From CANNBR01 sp964592275 (GTDB lineage: Bacteria; Babelota; Babeliae; Babelales; CAIQNR01), in assembly GCA_964592275.1 (NCBI GenBank), contig CAZQDJ010000001.1, positions 11,646-75,645 on the forward strand: a stretch of 64,000 nucleotides of DNA, written 5' to 3'. Below the pieces are notes generated by a model. It saw nothing but the letters and a program-made list of their open reading frames with translations. It had not been told where the DNA came from and made no database searches. A program made the translations under genes and the position numbers. Position 1 is the first letter of the stretch. The number at the start of each line of letters is the position of its first letter. Positions 1-8,520 of this stretch are shown here, one piece after another.

Positions 1-923
1 CCCATTTTTGTAAATTCATCCATCATGTACTGCTTGGTAACTCCATGAGATCTCCCAAACACAAGTGCTGTGCACCACACTCCATTAAGAACATGCGCTG
101 GCTCTGGATTAAAATGTAAATCAGGAACATCTGATAAATGCTCCATAAATTTTTTCCAAATCCATCGTTTTTTTTCTACCAATTCATCAATTCTTAAAAA
201 TTGAGCATAGCCAAGCGATGCTAATAAATTTGATGGCATATATTTAAATGTCACTTCAGTATTGAAATAAGTACCAGGAGCGCGCCCGTGATCTCTTAGA
301 AATTTACATCGCTCATAAAGCTCTTTATTATCAAGGAGCAACATACCGCCTTCACCAGTCGTAATAGTTTTTGTTCTATGAAAACTGAACACAGAACCAA
401 CTCCAAACTTGCCCGCTCTTTTTCCTTTATACATAGATCCTAAAGATTCTGCAGCGTCCTCTATTAAATAAATTCCTCGCCTGTCACAAATTTCTTGCAG
501 AGCATCCATGTCTGGCATGTTCCCATACAAGTCTACAACAATAACAGCCTTCGTTTTATCAGTAATTTTATCTTCAAGTTTAAGTGGATCTACACACCAA
601 TTAATAGGATCAATATCAACAAAAACCGTTTTTGCTCGTTGATAAGTAATCGGAGCAGCACTTGCTATCCACGTACATTCAGGAACAATTACTTCATCCC
701 CTTCTGTAACGCCTAGCCCTGCCAGTAAAAGATGTATTGCTGTGGTACAGTTTGGAGTCATTAAGGCAAATTGTCTATCATGATAAGCAGCAAATTCTGC
801 TTCAAATTTTTCAACATAAGCATAAGCGTTCTTTCCATACCACCCGTTACGAAGAGCATCTAACACTATTTTCTCTTCAAATTCAGTGACCCAAGGGCCT
901 GCCATGTATATTTCTTTATTCAT
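1..923 (-). CDS. DegT/DnrJ/EryC1/StrS aminotransferase, 3' end cut by window edge
   Basis: PLP-dependent sugar aminotransferase of the surface polysaccharide locus, predicted to aminate a nucleotide-activated keto sugar in the cytoplasm. About 307 residues are visible and the C-terminus lies beyond position 1. The frame starts at ATG 921-923, two bases after the stop of the upstream acetyltransferase gene. The family hallmark SFHRTKTITTGEGG contains the presumed PLP lysine at about residue 185, and an IEDAAESLGS stretch supplies the usual Asp of the cofactor site. It is the second DegT enzyme of this locus. Beside a NeuD/PglD-like acetyltransferase it probably builds an N-acylated amino sugar; the exact substrate cannot be read from sequence. 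Confidence 0.9.
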   Translation of the reverse strand, partial: MNKEIYMAGPWVTEFEEKIVLDALRNGWYGKNAYAYVEKFEAEFAAYHDRQFALMTPNCTTAIHLLLAGLGVTEGDEVIVPECTWIASAAPITYQRAKTVFVDIDPINWCVDPLKLEDKITDKTKAVIVVDLYGNMPDMDALQEICDRRGIYLIEDAAESLGSMYKGKRAGKFGVGSVFSFHRTKTITTGEGGMLLLDNKELYERCKFLRDHGRAPGTYFNTEVTFKYMPSNLLASLGYAQFLRIDELVEKKRWIWKKFMEHLSDVPDLHFNPEPAHVLNGVWCTALVFGRSHGVTKQYMMDEFTKM

Positions 924-925
924 TT

Positions 926-1600
926 TTATCCACAGATTTTATTTTGTTTTAAAAATTTCGCAGGCACTCCTGTCCAAATTTCTCCAGCAGGAACATCTTT
1001 CACAACAACAGCCCCTGCTCCTATTATTGTATTTTCGCCAATTTTTAAACGTGGAAGTACTGTAGCATGTGCTGCTACCCAAGAATAATTCCCCACTTCA
1101 ACTCGCCCGCATAAAACCGCTCCTGGAGCTATTTCAACGCCTTCCCCCAGTTGATCATGATGTTCAACAACGCTACGCGTATTAAGAATGCACTGACGCC
1201 CTATTTTTGCTCGCGCATTAATAATTGTGCCTTTCATAATCTGTGCACCTTCCCCAATCTCAACATCAGCATCAATCAAAGCTGATTGCGCACAAAAACT
1301 TACGGGAGTTAATCCTTTAGCAACCAAATAATCATGCAACTGACACCGAACAAAGCCATACGGGTTTCCTATCGCTATAACAAACCCTATTTGAGAAGAA
1401 TCACGTCCAATCAACCACTTCTCAAAAAAAGCTTTACCTTGCAGTAATGTAATATTTTGAAAAGGAGAAAGAAGCCCTGGAGTATCATCAAAAATAATAT
1501 CAAAATCAGCACCAAGCATTTTAATAATGGGATGTATCACCATTGCTTGATCACCACCACCCCAACAGATCAACTGCTTCTTAAAATTATTTATTTTCAT
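926..1600 (-). CDS. NeuD/PglD-family sugar acyltransferase (left-handed beta-helix)
   Basis: Acetyl- or acyltransferase of the sialic-acid O-acetyltransferase NeuD / PglD type, 224 residues. The N-terminal part is a small Rossmann-like domain (residues 8-100, beginning LICWGGGDQA). It is followed by hexapeptide repeats of a left-handed beta-helix (ADVEIGEGAQIMKGTIINA, then IGRQCILN, VEIAPGAVLCG, IGENTIIGAGAVVV). His149/His150 in SVVEHHDQLG are candidates for the catalytic base typical of this family. It lies 13 bases from the upstream CmcI-like gene and 2 bases from the downstream aminotransferase, so the three are almost certainly co-transcribed. The likely role is N- or O-acylation of the sugar made by the adjacent aminotransferase. 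Confidence 0.85.
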   Translation of the reverse strand: MKINNFKKQLICWGGGDQAMVIHPIIKMLGADFDIIFDDTPGLLSPFQNITLLQGKAFFEKWLIGRDSSQIGFVIAIGNPYGFVRCQLHDYLVAKGLTPVSFCAQSALIDADVEIGEGAQIMKGTIINARAKIGRQCILNTRSVVEHHDQLGEGVEIAPGAVLCGRVEVGNYSWVAAHATVLPRLKIGENTIIGAGAVVVKDVPAGEIWTGVPAKFLKQNKICG

Positions 1601-1613
1601 ACTGTTTCACAAC

Positions 1614-2345
1614 TTAAACTCGCTTTAAATAGCCATTACGCGTAAATGAATTTATCGCTTTTTTGTTGTATTCATTGTCTCTAGAAAATCGAATTTTTTC
1701 TTGCTCCAAAAATCCTTCCACAGCTGTTCTAGGATTATTTCCACGCCCCCATGGACGAGGCCTATGCGCCTGAGCTGGAATCTCTTCTACGACCGTATCT
1801 GAAATTACAAGATAGTTATTAAGAGAAACCAATTCTTTATATGCTTGTAGCTCATTAAAAACATGCTCATGAGTATGATTACTATCCAAAATAACCATTA
1901 CTTTATCAGTAGGAGCAATTAATTTTTTAATCTGCGCAATACTACTTTCATCAGTAGAAGACCCTTCAATAAGGTGTATTCTTTTTGAAAAAGCGTAGTT
2001 CATTATTTGATCAATATTTTTCTGCGGCAATACCATATCAATACCTATCACCTTTCCCTTACCAACCATTTCAAGCACTGATGCATAAAGAGCTATGCTA
2101 CCACCCCAAGCAATACCCGTTTCAATAATAACATCAGGTTTTGTGTCCCAGATAATCTCTTGAATAATAACTATATCTTCTGGCATCTGAATTACCGGCA
2201 AACCAAGCCAGGTCCAATTATAGGCATAATTATATTGATCAGATTTTGTGATAAATTTTAATGCAAGATCGTTCAATTCCTGGTCTTGAAAGGCTTTCTG
2301 AATATTGGCTTGCTTTTGTTGATTAAACTCATCTCTATCAAACAT
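1614..2345 (-). CDS. CmcI-like (cephalosporin hydroxylase family) SAM-fold protein
   Basis: A 243-residue protein resembling the cephalosporin hydroxylase / rhamnosyl O-methyltransferase family, whose members are SAM-dependent methyltransferase folds often found in polysaccharide clusters. The nucleotide-binding motif IIETGIAWGGSIALYAS lies near residues 92-108, an acidic strand KVIGIDM follows, and VILDSNHTHEHV carries the Asp and His residues expected at a metal site. The ATG at 2345 follows a GGGAG ribosome site at a 7-base spacing, which supports this start. By context it probably O-methylates a glycan residue or the end of the polymer. Family naming is historical and a hydroxylase role is not implied. 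Confidence 0.75.
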   Translation of the reverse strand: MFDRDEFNQQKQANIQKAFQDQELNDLALKFITKSDQYNYAYNWTWLGLPVIQMPEDIVIIQEIIWDTKPDVIIETGIAWGGSIALYASVLEMVGKGKVIGIDMVLPQKNIDQIMNYAFSKRIHLIEGSSTDESSIAQIKKLIAPTDKVMVILDSNHTHEHVFNELQAYKELVSLNNYLVISDTVVEEIPAQAHRPRPWGRGNNPRTAVEGFLEQEKIRFSRDNEYNKKAINSFTRNGYLKRV

Positions 2346-2371
2346 GTCTTACTCCCACATTTTTATAATTC

Positions 2372-3484
2372 TTATAACAGTCTTTGTAATAATTCAGGAT
2401 ACATAGGAAGCGTTAAAATCTTTTTTACACATTCTTCAGTAACAGAAAGACCTTCAGCAGCTATTCGGATTTTATCTTGATAACCAGGATGCACATGCGC
2501 CGGATACTGATAATGAACACCAGCTTCAATACCATAGCTAGCTAATTTTTCTTTTAGCTCATCCCGAAAATCAGACTGCACCACATATAAATGAAACACA
2601 TGCTCCGTTTCTTTTCTTACAAGTGGATGCACTACTTCTTTAAAAAATGGATTTGCTCGGTACTGATCGGCAATGGCTCTTCTTTTTGCATTGTCTTGAT
2701 CTAAGTAACGCAACTTTACTCGTAATATCGCAGCTTGGAGTTCATCAAGACGAGAAACCGCTCCCACTTCTTGTCCCAACCGTTTTTCATCCCAGCCATA
2801 CTGACGAAGACGAATCAATCTATCTTTTAAAACTGTATCATTCGTAATTACTCCACCAGCATCACCAATAGCTCCAAGGTTTTTAGTCGGATAAAAGCTA
2901 AAACAGCCTGCATCACCAAACGTACCAACCTTTTTACCCTGATATAAAGCTCCATGGGCCTGCGCACAATCTTCAATAACTTTAAGATTATGTAGTTTTG
3001 CAAGTTCCATTATTGGCTTCATATCACAAGATTGGCCATACAAATGAACAGGAATAATCGCTTTTGTTTTAAGAGTAATCGCTTTTTTAATTTTTTCAGG
3101 ATCGATGGTGTAATAATCGGGCTCTATATCAACCAACACCGGAGTTGCTCCGGCAATAACAATCGCTGACACAGTGGCAAGAGCAGTATGAGACACCGTA
3201 ATTACTTCATCCCCTGGACCAATATCATAGGCCTTTAAAGTAAGTGATAAAGCATCAGTACCACTTCCTACTCCAATTGCATGCGCTACTCCATGATACC
3301 GGGCAAACTCTTCCTGAAATGCTTCTACTTCTGGCCCCAAAATATAAGGGCCATTTTCACATACTCGTTTTATCGCTTCCAAAATTTCTTCATGATAGCT
3401 ATGAAACTGCGCGGGAGGAAAGCCACAACACAACTTTTCTAAACTTGTTCCAGCACTTTTACTTCTGGAATAAATGTGATCCAT
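2372..3484 (-). CDS. DegT/DnrJ/EryC1/StrS aminotransferase
   Basis: PLP-dependent nucleotide-sugar aminotransferase, 370 residues, full length for the family. Visible landmarks are GSGTDAL (residues 74-80, cofactor phosphate site), VIEDCAQAHGA (Asp172) and SFYPTKNLGAIGDAGG, with the presumed catalytic lysine at 201. The chosen ATG at 3484 overlaps the end of the upstream methyltransferase gene by 46 bases. It is supported by an AAGGTGG ribosome site five bases upstream. The first 20 residues are atypical for the family, so a shorter start near 3433 (TTG) cannot be excluded. It probably works with the methyltransferase to finish a deoxyamino sugar before transfer. Confidence 0.92.
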   Translation of the reverse strand: MDHIYSRSKSAGTSLEKLCCGFPPAQFHSYHEEILEAIKRVCENGPYILGPEVEAFQEEFARYHGVAHAIGVGSGTDALSLTLKAYDIGPGDEVITVSHTALATVSAIVIAGATPVLVDIEPDYYTIDPEKIKKAITLKTKAIIPVHLYGQSCDMKPIMELAKLHNLKVIEDCAQAHGALYQGKKVGTFGDAGCFSFYPTKNLGAIGDAGGVITNDTVLKDRLIRLRQYGWDEKRLGQEVGAVSRLDELQAAILRVKLRYLDQDNAKRRAIADQYRANPFFKEVVHPLVRKETEHVFHLYVVQSDFRDELKEKLASYGIEAGVHYQYPAHVHPGYQDKIRIAAEGLSVTEECVKKILTLPMYPELLQRLL

Positions 3485-4665
3485 TTTCCACCTTTTTTAG
3501 TAAAATTTTCTTCTTTTTCAAAAATCTCTTGTGCATGATTCCATGCAAATAATACTGCATAATCAGGAGTATCATCGGTAAATTCTTGATAGGGCTTAAT
3601 AGGAATATGCATTCCAGGACTAAACTTACCCTGCTTTAAAGGAGTCGTATCACTAATATAGTCTATGCTCTCTTTCCCAATACCACAGTAATTCAAAATT
3701 GTGGTGCTCTTTGATGTTGCAGCATAGCCAACTACTCGTTTACCGGCAGCTTTTAACTCTTTTAAAAGAATAACTAATTCTTGCCTGCTTTTTTCACAAG
3801 CATCTCTAAAATGAATAAAGGTCTCTACTTTATCAAGACCAAGGATTTTTTCGATTTCTAACTGTTTTTTAACAGAATCTTGAATAGTTCTTTGTCCTTT
3901 TAGACAAAGATAATAACGCATTGATCCGCCATGAGTTATTTGAGACTCAACATGAAAAAGTTCTAACCCATAAGGTTCAAATATCTGCTGAACCGAAAGA
4001 AGACTAAAAATATACACATGCTCATCGTAAATTTGATCATAGGAAATCTTTTGAATCACATCACCTAAATAAGGATCTTCAAATATAAAAACTCCCTCTT
4101 TTTTTAGTAATGAAACAACTCCTTTTGCCACAGAAGCAAGATCAGGGATATGACACATTACATTAGAAGCGCAAATAATATCTGCTTGCCCGTAATCCTT
4201 TAAAATTTCAGCCGCTGTTTGCTCACCAAAAAATGCCACTTTTGTAGCAACCCCTTGCTCACGAGCAATGTGAGCCACATTTTCAGAAGGCTCTACTCCT
4301 AAATGATTAATACCTTCTTGAGCAAAATACTTGAGCATAATCCCATCATTACTTCCCAATTCAACAACAAATGCTTTTTGAGTATCAGTAATGAACTGTT
4401 GTCTATAATTTTCAGCCATTGTTTTAAAATGCTCAGCCATTTTTTTTGAAGTGCCAGAAAAAAAAGCGTAATTTTCGTGAAACATAAGCTGAGGATCTGG
4501 TTGTTCAACAAGTTGAAATGTCTTACAAGACGCACAAAACATCGTTTCTAAATCAAAAAAATATTCTTCTTTAAAAGAATCCTGTTTCAAAAAATTATTA
4601 GCTATAGGCATCTTTCCAAAAGAGTTGATTACTTGTGTTTTATTACTGCATATTCTACAAACCAT
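3439..4665 (-). CDS. Class I SAM methyltransferase, C-methyltransferase type (TylC3/NovU-like)
   Basis: Three-part sugar methyltransferase of 408 residues. The N-terminal zinc-binding segment has Cys3, Cys6, Cys44 and Cys47. The central SAM-binding domain carries FVVELGSNDG near residues 99-108 and a later CASNVMCHIP segment. The C-terminal domain of the Methyltransf_14 type has GYAATSKSTTILNY. Enzymes with this layout C-methylate NDP-keto-deoxysugars. A GTG lies at 4671, but the ATG at 4665 sits five bases after AAGGAG and is the better start. It overlaps the upstream glycosyltransferase by 11 bases and the downstream aminotransferase by 46, which suggests translational coupling. Confidence 0.88.
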   Translation of the reverse strand: MVCRICSNKTQVINSFGKMPIANNFLKQDSFKEEYFFDLETMFCASCKTFQLVEQPDPQLMFHENYAFFSGTSKKMAEHFKTMAENYRQQFITDTQKAFVVELGSNDGIMLKYFAQEGINHLGVEPSENVAHIAREQGVATKVAFFGEQTAAEILKDYGQADIICASNVMCHIPDLASVAKGVVSLLKKEGVFIFEDPYLGDVIQKISYDQIYDEHVYIFSLLSVQQIFEPYGLELFHVESQITHGGSMRYYLCLKGQRTIQDSVKKQLEIEKILGLDKVETFIHFRDACEKSRQELVILLKELKAAGKRVVGYAATSKSTTILNYCGIGKESIDYISDTTPLKQGKFSPGMHIPIKPYQEFTDDTPDYAVLFAWNHAQEIFEKEENFTKKGGKWITFIPEVKVLEQV

Positions 4666-5794
4666 TATCACTCCTTAAGCCTTTTATTATCTTTGGTGGC
4701 ATTTTCAAATCTTCTATACCAGACCGATATGCATGTATTTTAGAATCTTTAATTAAATTATTTACCAATTCAAATTCTACGTAATAGGAAGAACTTTTTT
4801 CGTAAAGAAAGCATTCTCCTGATAAACGAGATCTCTTTATTGCATTAAAAGCCTTTTTTATCTGTTTTAATCCAACCAATACACAAACAGGAGCAAACTG
4901 CTTTATTAATCGCTTTACCGAAAAACCAGTTACTCTTTGATGAGGAAAAATACAATTAAAATGATATTCAATAAATTTTTGTATAATAATCTTACTTTTA
5001 AAATCAGCAGTTTTTGAATCTAACTGCAAGGCCTGCTCTAATGCATTCTTTATCCCTAATTCCATTAATCGCGCATTTTTTTCAAAATTTTCATCGAGCA
5101 ACCATTTTTCATGATATTTTGCTCCTGTAGAAGTCTTCCTTTGCTCTCTCCATGAAAAAGGGACCTTTAAATATTTTCCCTTGCCAGAAAGAAGGGCGAG
5201 AATAGTAACCATATTTTCAAGAAATTTTCCACAAAAATCATTGGCATAAATCATGCTCTGCTCTAAAACAGAATCCAGAACCGCTGTTCTGAAAAGTGAA
5301 TGAAATGTAGAAGTATAATTCACAAGATACGAATCAATTCTTTCAAGAGAATTTTCTTGAGCAATCGATCTTGGATGATAAGAATCACCGGTATAGTACC
5401 AATCAAGATCAGTACCAACATAGGTGTATCCATATTGATATCCGGCAACAAAGGAGTAATCGGGATTATCGCACAAAAAAAATGCTCCTTCACGAAGCGT
5501 CTGAACTGAAAAAAAATCGTCCATAGAAGCAAGAAGAACATAGGGAGTACAAACTTGCTTAACAACCAATCCTACCTTTTCTGTAAATGTTGTTGCATTG
5601 TCATACTCGAATATAATCGGAAAAAACAAATCACTTTGAAACTCTTTCACGATCATACGCATCTGAATTCTTTCTTCAGAAGAACTAGAATCAGCGATGA
5701 AAATCCTGCCCTTAAACCCTGCTGTTTTGTAATAATCAAGGGCCCTTTTCAAATACTGAGAAGTATCTCTAGACAGTAAAATTATTGTTATCAT
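4655..5794 (-). CDS. Glycosyltransferase (TIGR00180-like)
   Basis: Predicted cytoplasmic glycosyltransferase of 379 residues with a GT-A style N-terminus (ITIILLSRDTSQYLKRALDY) and a short acidic segment LLASMDDFF near residues 88-96 that is the likely DxD-type metal and nucleotide-sugar site. The pattern resembles the TIGR00180 glycosyltransferase family seen in polysaccharide loci. The ATG at 5794 follows AAAGGA at a 6-base spacing. It lies 9 bases after the ABC ATPase gene and overlaps the methyltransferase by 11 bases. It probably adds one sugar during repeat-unit assembly; donor and acceptor are unknown. Confidence 0.72.
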   Translation of the reverse strand: MITIILLSRDTSQYLKRALDYYKTAGFKGRIFIADSSSSEERIQMRMIVKEFQSDLFFPIIFEYDNATTFTEKVGLVVKQVCTPYVLLASMDDFFSVQTLREGAFFLCDNPDYSFVAGYQYGYTYVGTDLDWYYTGDSYHPRSIAQENSLERIDSYLVNYTSTFHSLFRTAVLDSVLEQSMIYANDFCGKFLENMVTILALLSGKGKYLKVPFSWREQRKTSTGAKYHEKWLLDENFEKNARLMELGIKNALEQALQLDSKTADFKSKIIIQKFIEYHFNCIFPHQRVTGFSVKRLIKQFAPVCVLVGLKQIKKAFNAIKRSRLSGECFLYEKSSSYYVEFELVNNLIKDSKIHAYRSGIEDLKMPPKIIKGLRSDNGL

Positions 5795-5803
5795 GTGTAT
5801 CCT

Positions 5804-7069
5804 TTAAGAAGTATGCCATTTCAAAAAAGGTTTTATTTTCCCTTTTTTATTTTGTAGAAAAGCTGACCTATCAGTACTTTTTTCCACAGAATGCTCACTC
5901 ATAACAAAATTGAGAATATTTTTTTCAGAAAATAAAGTTGCTTGTTCAAAATCAGGTAAAGTACCATCATATCCAAGGTCAAAAACCTCAAGACCAACCA
6001 TAACTACTCCCTCCTGAAAAATATGCTCTGGAATCGTGCAAACTAATGTTTCTTTAGCATCTAGCGCAACAGCTTCATAATCTCGCACAACCCTAGAACT
6101 CGTAAAAAGCAAATCTTCTTCTTCATTATAAAAAGAGAGAATAAATAAGGCTGTTTTATCACTATCAAACCTCCTGAACCCTATGTGAACTTTAAGCGGA
6201 TCAGAAAGAAAAAACCGTTCTTGTTCATCACCATCAGTAGAAAGAATTTTAAGAGAGTCAAGAGCAAGCAAAGAACCTAACATAAGTCCGACATCACCCC
6301 ACACCACTGAAGAAGAAGCAATCTTTTGTGTTCCCAAGTGAGCAGCCACTGCCTGAAGAGGGCCTCCTATAAATTCTTCACGCCCTTGCTTTAAAACAAG
6401 CACTCGAGAACATAATTTTTTTACAGCCACAAGATTATGTGAAACAAATAAAATCGTTCTGCCAGCTTTTCCCAAGTCACTCATTGATTGAATACATTTT
6501 TTTTCAAACTCATAGTCACCCACTGCTAACACTTCATCTATCAAAAGAATTTCTGGTCGCAAGTGCGCCGCTACTGAAAAGGCAAGCCGTAACCGCATCC
6601 CTGATGAATATTTTTTTACCGGGATATCAAGAAACTGTTCTACCCCTGCAAATGACACAATTTCATCGAAATACTTACTTATTTCCCAACGCTTCATCCC
6701 AAGAATAACTCCACTCAGGTAAATATTTTCACGGCCACTTAGTTCTCCATGAAACCCAGTTCCCACCTCTAAAAGGCTCGCTACGCGTCCACGAATTGTC
6801 ACTTTGCCAGAGGTAGGTGCGGTTATTCTGCTCAAAATTTTTAATAAAGTACTTTTACCAGAACCATTTTTTCCAATAACTCCCAGTACTTCTCCTTCTT
6901 GAACTTCAAAAGAAACATCTTTTAAGGCATAGAAAGATTTTTTAGGTAACGATGGTTTAAATAAAGAACTCACTTGAGAAAACAAAAGCTCGCGAAAGCT
7001 CTGATCCTTATCAGCTTGAGTTCCGAGTTGATAGATTTTTGAAAGATTTTCAACAATTATGCGCTTCAT
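5804..7069 (-). CDS. wzt: Polysaccharide ABC exporter ATP-binding protein (Wzt-like)
   Basis: ATPase subunit of an ABC-2 polysaccharide exporter at the inner face of the membrane, 421 residues. Walker A is GKNGSGKST (residues 66-74), the ABC signature is YSSGM (154-158) and Walker B is ILLIDE (174-179) followed by the D-loop VLAVGD. Residues after about 250 form the extra C-terminal domain of Wzt proteins that bind the end-modified O-antigen before export. The gene is directly downstream of the permease gene (9-base gap), the normal Wzm-Wzt arrangement. A terminal-modification-dependent export route fits the presence of methyltransferases in the locus, but which modification is read is not visible. 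Confidence 0.93.
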   Translation of the reverse strand: MKRIIVENLSKIYQLGTQADKDQSFRELLFSQVSSLFKPSLPKKSFYALKDVSFEVQEGEVLGVIGKNGSGKSTLLKILSRITAPTSGKVTIRGRVASLLEVGTGFHGELSGRENIYLSGVILGMKRWEISKYFDEIVSFAGVEQFLDIPVKKYSSGMRLRLAFSVAAHLRPEILLIDEVLAVGDYEFEKKCIQSMSDLGKAGRTILFVSHNLVAVKKLCSRVLVLKQGREEFIGGPLQAVAAHLGTQKIASSSVVWGDVGLMLGSLLALDSLKILSTDGDEQERFFLSDPLKVHIGFRRFDSDKTALFILSFYNEEEDLLFTSSRVVRDYEAVALDAKETLVCTIPEHIFQEGVVMVGLEVFDLGYDGTLPDFEQATLFSEKNILNFVMSEHSVEKSTDRSAFLQNKKGKIKPFLKWHTS

Positions 7070-7078
7070 ACATAAACC

Positions 7079-7894
7079 TTAAATGATATCTGCAAACTGT
7101 TCTTCTGCTTTTTTAAAGTACAGAATACTCACAATAGAAATGCCCACTGTCATTGCCAACGAAACAACCGCATACTCACCATACAACGGCTCATTCAACA
7201 AACAAAAACGAAACCCATTAATAATTCCAGACAATGGATTCAGTGCCAAAAAAATACGTAGTTGTTGCGGAACCATACAAAAATTAAAAGCAACAGGAGT
7301 GCAATAAATCCCTAACTGGGCAACAAACGGTAAAATGTGCCTGAAATCTCGATAGCGAACTATAAGCGAAGCGAATAAAAGACTAACAGATAGAGATAGT
7401 ACCGCTAACCAAATACCAAACAATGGTAAGAAAAAAATAGTAAGTGAAGGGAAATACTGATAGCGAAAAATGGCAATCAACAAGTAACACAAAAATGAAA
7501 TGGAAAAATCAACGCCAGCACACAGCAATCGACTTGAAGGAAGCATGATCCGCGGAAAGTAAACCTTAGAAACTAACTGTTCATTTGCTAAAAAACTCAT
7601 ACTTGCATGCGTTAACATGTCAGCAAAAAATTGCCAGGCAAGCATCGCAGAAAAAATCACCAATGAGTACGGAGTATTTCCACTTGATATTCCCGCAATT
7701 TTACTAAAAATAACCGTGAAAACTGCCACTGTTAAAAGCGGCCTCACTACAACCCATAACACTCCAATAACTGTTTGCTTATATTGAACGAGAATATCTC
7801 GCCACCCTAAAAAGAAGAAAACTTCCCGATAATCCCAAAGCTCACCAAACACTACTTTCCATGATTTTTTAGGAGTGATAATTATTTCATTCAT
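7079..7894 (-). CDS. wzm: Polysaccharide ABC exporter permease (Wzm-like)
   Basis: ABC-2 type membrane subunit of about 271 residues with roughly six hydrophobic segments and the family feature YKQTVIGVLWVVVRPLL near residues 38-54. It forms the channel through which the finished polysaccharide leaves the cytoplasm, powered by the Wzt partner encoded next. A GTG lies at 7903, but the ATG at 7894 forms an ATGA overlap with the stop of the upstream glycosyltransferase and has an AGAGAG ribosome site. It is therefore preferred. Confidence 0.92.
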   Translation of the reverse strand: MNEIIITPKKSWKVVFGELWDYREVFFFLGWRDILVQYKQTVIGVLWVVVRPLLTVAVFTVIFSKIAGISSGNTPYSLVIFSAMLAWQFFADMLTHASMSFLANEQLVSKVYFPRIMLPSSRLLCAGVDFSISFLCYLLIAIFRYQYFPSLTIFFLPLFGIWLAVLSLSVSLLFASLIVRYRDFRHILPFVAQLGIYCTPVAFNFCMVPQQLRIFLALNPLSGIINGFRFCLLNEPLYGEYAVVSLAMTVGISIVSILYFKKAEEQFADII

Positions 7895-8520
7895 TGTGCA
7901 CACTCTCTTTTTATTCGTTTCGGATCAAACTGTTCCGTATCAACTCCATTGGGATTTACCAAGATTTTTTTTGCGGGTACACCCCAACTAATAAGCTCAT
8001 TTTTTAGAATTTCTGAAACTACCACAAGATAATCTGCTTGTCTTATGGTATATCGTTCAATCCACGACAAAGGCTTTATCAAAAACGTTAATCTTTTTTT
8101 AGGAACCCATTCAAATGCGGTCCATACCTCTGAACAGTTATATTCAAGAATTAATTTCTTTCTGTACCAACGCGCAAGCAACACACCAGTCAAGTTAAGA
8201 AGACTATAACGTTGATAGATACAGGCAATAGGATACTCATGAATAAGTTTTTTAGTTTGAAAAAAGAAAAAAAAAGATGATAAAAAACAGTTCATCTTCC
8301 AGCATAAGAATCGCAACCATTGAGGATTTGAAAGCTTTACCAATGTTTCTAATTTCACATTCTTTAATGCTGAGTCCAAACACGAAGAAGCGCACACAAC
8401 TCGATACCCAAGTTCATGAAATCCTTTGATAACTCCCAGCGTATGAGTTACTGAACCACCTACGATTAATTCTTCATCCCAAATATCGGTGCGCAGATAC
8501 AAAATATATTTGTCGCTCAT
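7891..8520 (-). pseudogene. GT4 glycosyltransferase, N-terminal half only
   Basis: The 209-residue product matches only the acceptor-binding Rossmann domain of GT-B, GT4-family glycosyltransferases. It has the N-terminal VGGSVTHTLGVIKGF segment and ADYLVVVSEILKNEL, and ends at the interdomain linker NPNGVDTEQFDPKR. The roughly 180-residue C-terminal domain that binds the nucleotide sugar is absent, and the next bases are the permease gene. The frame itself is intact and joined by ATGA overlaps on both sides. It may be the remains of a deletion, or a half-protein that works with a partner. I class it as a likely broken gene; a functional single-domain protein is possible. Confidence 0.65.
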
